From [Leptolyngbya] sp. JSC-1 (GTDB lineage Bacteria; Cyanobacteriota; Cyanobacteriia; Elainellales; Elainellaceae), in contig KL662191.1 of NCBI GenBank assembly GCA_000733415.1, positions 5,370,189 to 5,434,188 of the forward strand: a stretch of 64,000 bases of DNA, written 5' to 3'. The translations under genes were made by a program, and so were the position numbers. The notes beneath the pieces were generated by a model. The model was not told the DNA's origin. It made no database searches and worked only from the letters and a program-made list of their open reading frames with translations. Below are positions 61,786 to 64,000 of this stretch, in pieces; position 1 is the stretch's first letter; the number at the start of each line of letters is the position of its first letter.

Positions 61786-62172
61786 TTACTGCATGTCTTC
61801 AGAAATACCTTCTAAATAGCCGATTAGCGCTTTACCGAAGGGAGTTTCCTCTGCATAATGTTCACCCGCTTTCAGGAGTGCTGATCTCACGCCGTTCCAT
61901 TGCCGCTTAAGATTTAAGAAGTTCTGCCATCGCCAGGGTTGAGACCGCTTCATTTCTGTAAATTCTGCATCAACCATCTGGATTGCTGTTTCGTCGGTAG
62001 CATTGGGGTATTTCTGCTGCAAATCGTTGAAGAATTGCTTGAAATCAGCCAGTATAACTTCAACGGTTTGTTTTGAAGTATTGATAATTTGATCGCCTTG
62101 CATCGTGCCGCCAAGATTAATAGCAGAATTGTTCGCGCTAAAGTTACCGATGTTGAAAGAATTGTTGTGCAT
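61786..62172 (-). CDS. 128-residue NACHT-associated protein with shared N-terminal motif
   Basis: The N-terminal ~30 residues (FNIGNFSANNSAINLGGTMQ, then GDQIIN) match the C-terminal tail of the NACHT protein at 62880. The rest is helical: VEVILADFKQFFNDLQQKYP, EMKRSQPWRWQNFLNLKRQW, LLKAGEHYAEETPFGKALIG. I recall similar helical regions in cyanobacterial proteins next to NACHT/STAND genes, but cannot name a domain. The gene starts 18 bases after the RelE-like toxin, so it is probably in the same transcript. No membrane segment. Possible role: adaptor or effector recruited through the shared motif (inference). Confidence 0.75.
   Translation of the reverse strand: MHNNSFNIGNFSANNSAINLGGTMQGDQIINTSKQTVEVILADFKQFFNDLQQKYPNATDETAIQMVDAEFTEMKRSQPWRWQNFLNLKRQWNGVRSALLKAGEHYAEETPFGKALIGYLEGISEDMQ
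62077..62160 (-). other. Shared Gly/Asn/Gln motif, copy in the 128-residue protein
   Basis: Codons 5-32. Eighteen of 28 residues are identical to the NACHT tail at 62901-62984, including NLGGT.QGDQIIN. Confidence 0.85.
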
Positions 62173-62190
62173 GGCAGTGTGGAATAGGTT

Positions 62191-62538
62191 TCAAGGTTCT
62201 AGCACTTGGAAGCGAGCAATAATTTCTCGAATCTTATCGATTGCGATGTCGTTCTGATCAGACTTAGAATAAATAGTCACCAATAGGATAGAAACAGAAT
62301 CTTTAAGTTGATAAATGACGCGATAGCCTGCACGCTTGCCTTTTTGAATGTCGCTGTTTTTGAGCCGGACTTTAAAAACGGTGTAGCCAGTTCCAGGAAT
62401 TTGATTGCCGATTAAGTTGCCAGCTTGAAGCTGATCAATCAAGGGTTGCAGGTCAGAGCGAATGCGTCGATATCGTTTGGCTAGGGTTTGCAGCCGCTCC
62501 TTAAATTCGTCAGAGAAGAAGATTTGAAACTGAGCCAT
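62191..62538 (-). CDS. RelE/ParE-superfamily toxin
   Basis: 115 residues with the RelE fold pattern: FQIFFSDEFKERLQTLAKRY, the strand TVFKVRLKNSDIQKGKRAGY, RVIYQLKDSVSILLVTIYSK and the C-terminal DIAIDKIREIIARF. Basic residues for mRNA or target binding (K/R around GKRAGYR) are kept. The ATG overlaps the antitoxin stop by one base (TGATG), the usual TA arrangement. Confidence 0.87.
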   Translation of the reverse strand: MAQFQIFFSDEFKERLQTLAKRYRRIRSDLQPLIDQLQAGNLIGNQIPGTGYTVFKVRLKNSDIQKGKRAGYRVIYQLKDSVSILLVTIYSKSDQNDIAIDKIREIIARFQVLEP

Positions 62539-62852
62539 CAGACATCAATGCCGTTCCAAAGTTCAGATAGGGGGTGAACTTTGCCGTCGCGGATCTGTTG
62601 AAGTGAGGTGTGGAGGCTCTCTAGAATGAGTGTTTCGGGTTCGTCATCGGGATCGTTTGCGATCGTCTCAGAAACATCAATGTTACGGTTGGTTAGAAGT
62701 TGTTGGAATTCGCTCTGAGAGATTCCGACGAGTTGGGCAGCTTGATCAAGGGTGATATGTTGCTGTTGAAAGAGGGCGATTGCGATTTCCTGAATCAGAG
62801 TTGCCTGATCTAGTTGGGCAAAGTCGTCGGGTAGGTTGAGGGTAATCTGCAT
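62538..62852 (-). CDS. UPF0175-like antitoxin
   Basis: 104 residues. The N-terminal two-thirds (LIQEIAIALFQQQHITLDQA, AQLVGISQSEFQQLL) form the UPF0175 helix-turn-helix type. The C-terminal part (LESLHTSLQQIRDGKVHPLS, ELWNGI) looks like the toxin-neutralising tail of cyanobacterial antitoxins. It lies 27 bases after the NACHT stop and overlaps the toxin by one base. Confidence 0.85.
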   Translation of the reverse strand: MQITLNLPDDFAQLDQATLIQEIAIALFQQQHITLDQAAQLVGISQSEFQQLLTNRNIDVSETIANDPDDEPETLILESLHTSLQQIRDGKVHPLSELWNGIDV

Positions 62853-62879
62853 ACTAATTGCTGTTTCTATAGTTCTATT

Positions 62880-64000
62880 TTAGGGTTCGGGCTTGTGAGG
62901 TGGATTAATGATTTGATCGCCTTGAACCGTGCCACCCAAATTGAGAGTCGAGTAGTTGGCATTGAAGGTTTCGATGGTGAAATAATTGCTGATTATCTGC
63001 CCTTGATTTTCGGTTCCTACTTCCCGTCTGAGTGGAGGCGCGGGAGACTGGACAATATCGTAGTTGTAGAACTGACAGTTTGCTTGGGTTGCTAAAATGA
63101 CTTCCAATATTGGGTTTATATTACTTGCAGATCTTAATAATTTAGAAAGCTTAGGCAGTAGTTCAGGATCAGCGATTGATAGAAGAAACGTAGTAGAATT
63201 GATAGCCACACCTTCATATTGAAACAGGGTCGGACAGTCTACTTTAAGGGCTTCTAAAGCAGTATTAACAAAGTCTTTGTATGTGCCTGGTTGATATTTT
63301 TCAAATTCACTAATACGGTCTTTAGTAAAATCAAGAGTCCAAGGTCTTTGATATGAATTAGGTGACTGATAGGTAGTTTTATCTGGCTCTTCTATAGAAA
63401 TTGTATCAGTGAAGTGTGAGAGCTTTAGCAGTAAAAGCCTAAGTTTCTGTGAAACTATACATTCAGTATATTCAGTGATTAAATCAGCAACTAAATTAAA
63501 CTTCTTTTGTTCAAAGTCTAGCTGTATCTCCCCTGCCAATTTTGCTCCCAACATCAAATCCACATCTAGAGCCAGCTTTACTAACTGTATTGACTGCTCT
63601 TCTGTCACTTCAGGTAATCCAAGCATCAGACCGATCGCCTCTGTCCACTTCACATAATTCAGAAAACGGTATTTCAATTGTTCATCGCTAAGGGTAGGAA
63701 GTTTGAGCAACAGCCACTCAGCTGCATAGTATTCCTGAAACAGTTGATGATGAAATTCAATTTCTTCGGGATCGTTAGCAACCTGTAGCAGATGAAATTC
63801 CAAGAGGTCTTCTAGCCATTCCTTTGCAGCTTGGGCAGGGCCATTCACACGATCTGTAAGGAAGGTTTCTAAGATTTGCTCAGCCTTAGTCTTGGGAACG
63901 GTTAACCAGGAAGCAGTTGGTTTACAGGGATCAGAATGTGGATCTCCCTGAATCATAGTAAAAGCAAGATACTGAAGCAGTTCAGGCGCAAAACGGCGCG
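62880..64000 (-). CDS. NACHT/STAND-type protein, C-terminal part, runs off the right edge
   Basis: The frame is open through the window edge (upstream residues RRFAPELLQYLAF), so only the last ~373 residues are visible and the NTPase lies outside. The segment EEIEFHHQLFQEYYAAEWLL is the typical post-NACHT winged-helix region of cyanobacterial NACHT proteins. It is followed by a helical, LRR-like or HEAT-like sensor region (LLKLPTLSDEQLKYRFLNYV, LVKLALDVDLMLGAKLAGEI). The extreme C-terminus (YFTIETFNANYSTLNLGGTV, then QGDQIINP) is the motif shared with the 128-residue gene. Likely an immune or conflict sensor; the trigger is unknown. Confidence 0.85.
   Translation of the reverse strand, partial: RRFAPELLQYLAFTMIQGDPHSDPCKPTASWLTVPKTKAEQILETFLTDRVNGPAQAAKEWLEDLLEFHLLQVANDPEEIEFHHQLFQEYYAAEWLLLKLPTLSDEQLKYRFLNYVKWTEAIGLMLGLPEVTEEQSIQLVKLALDVDLMLGAKLAGEIQLDFEQKKFNLVADLITEYTECIVSQKLRLLLLKLSHFTDTISIEEPDKTTYQSPNSYQRPWTLDFTKDRISEFEKYQPGTYKDFVNTALEALKVDCPTLFQYEGVAINSTTFLLSIADPELLPKLSKLLRSASNINPILEVILATQANCQFYNYDIVQSPAPPLRREVGTENQGQIISNYFTIETFNANYSTLNLGGTVQGDQIINPPHKPEP
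62901..62984 (-). other. Shared Gly/Asn/Gln motif, copy in the NACHT C-terminal tail
   Basis: Twenty-eight residues aligned without gaps to the N-terminus of the 128-residue neighbour; the GGTVQGDQIIN core is encoded by DNA identical at 28 of 33 positions, with mostly silent differences. Confidence 0.85.

Overview
The window is a piece of a cyanobacterial chromosome. It carries a plant-type [2Fe-2S] ferredoxin, an NdhD subunit of the photosynthetic NDH-1 complex, the CrtP (phytoene desaturase) and CrtB (phytoene synthase) pair, the DUF2499 (Ycf49-like) plus DUF3593 pair shared with plastids, and WD40-fused Ser/Thr kinase and caspase proteins. Short heptamer and nonamer tandem repeats sit between genes. 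Together these suggest a fairly large-genome, probably filamentous species, but the genus cannot be fixed from this sequence. Left part (1-16.5 kb): a frameshifted aldehyde dehydrogenase runs off the left edge. It is followed by a SpoIID/LytB-like wall protein, petF, a CHAD-domain protein, a Pro/Ala-rich exported protein, ndhD with a clear terminator, a zinc-ribbon/kinase/WD40 protein, the crtP-crtB-LD-carboxypeptidase cluster (minus strand) and a second SpoIID-like protein. Middle (16.5-34.4 kb): a minus-strand chaperone cluster runs grpE-dnaK-dnaJ, then a TusA-like gene and rsgA. After it come a GT4 glycosyltransferase, an FkbM methyltransferase, recQ, a NUDIX hydrolase, peroxiredoxin Q (bcp), 5-formyl-THF cyclo-ligase, an orphan ABC ATPase, an S9 peptidase, an AAC(6')-like acetyltransferase, a cupin-like gene divergent from a LysR regulator, and a RodZ-like protein. 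35-48.7 kb: a single-domain response regulator, two tandem DUF2294 paralogues, two large extracellular proteins sharing a PPC-like module (one with ELWxxDGT repeats, one with a CAP domain), a coiled-coil protein, csaB, the DUF2499/DUF3593 pair, a HEAT-repeat protein, and mutS2 with a repeat-derived low-complexity insertion. 49-58 kb: a 5'-nucleotidase fused to RTX repeats is followed by a strip of gene relics. These are a formylglycine-generating enzyme reduced to its two ends, an arylsulfatase reduced to about 22 residues and a DUF202 stump. Next is a 1540-residue orthocaspase-nSTAND-TM-14xWD40 protein, then a tRNA-His-like element with no D-arm whose 3' end is tandemly duplicated. 58-64 kb: an NTF2/SnoaL-like membrane protein, an HDAC-family deacetylase, an ExbD-like protein and a Uma2-family protein lead into a compact minus-strand conflict-type island at the right edge. 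The island holds the C-terminal part of a NACHT/STAND protein, a UPF0175/RelE-like toxin-antitoxin pair, a 128-residue partner protein, a ParD-like antitoxin, and a 46-codon ORF overlapping it. The C-terminal tail of the NACHT protein and the N-terminus of the 128-residue protein share an approximately 28-residue motif. This resembles the way signalling NLR-like proteins and their partners share adaptor or amyloid-type motifs, and I regard it as the best candidate for an undescribed system in the window.
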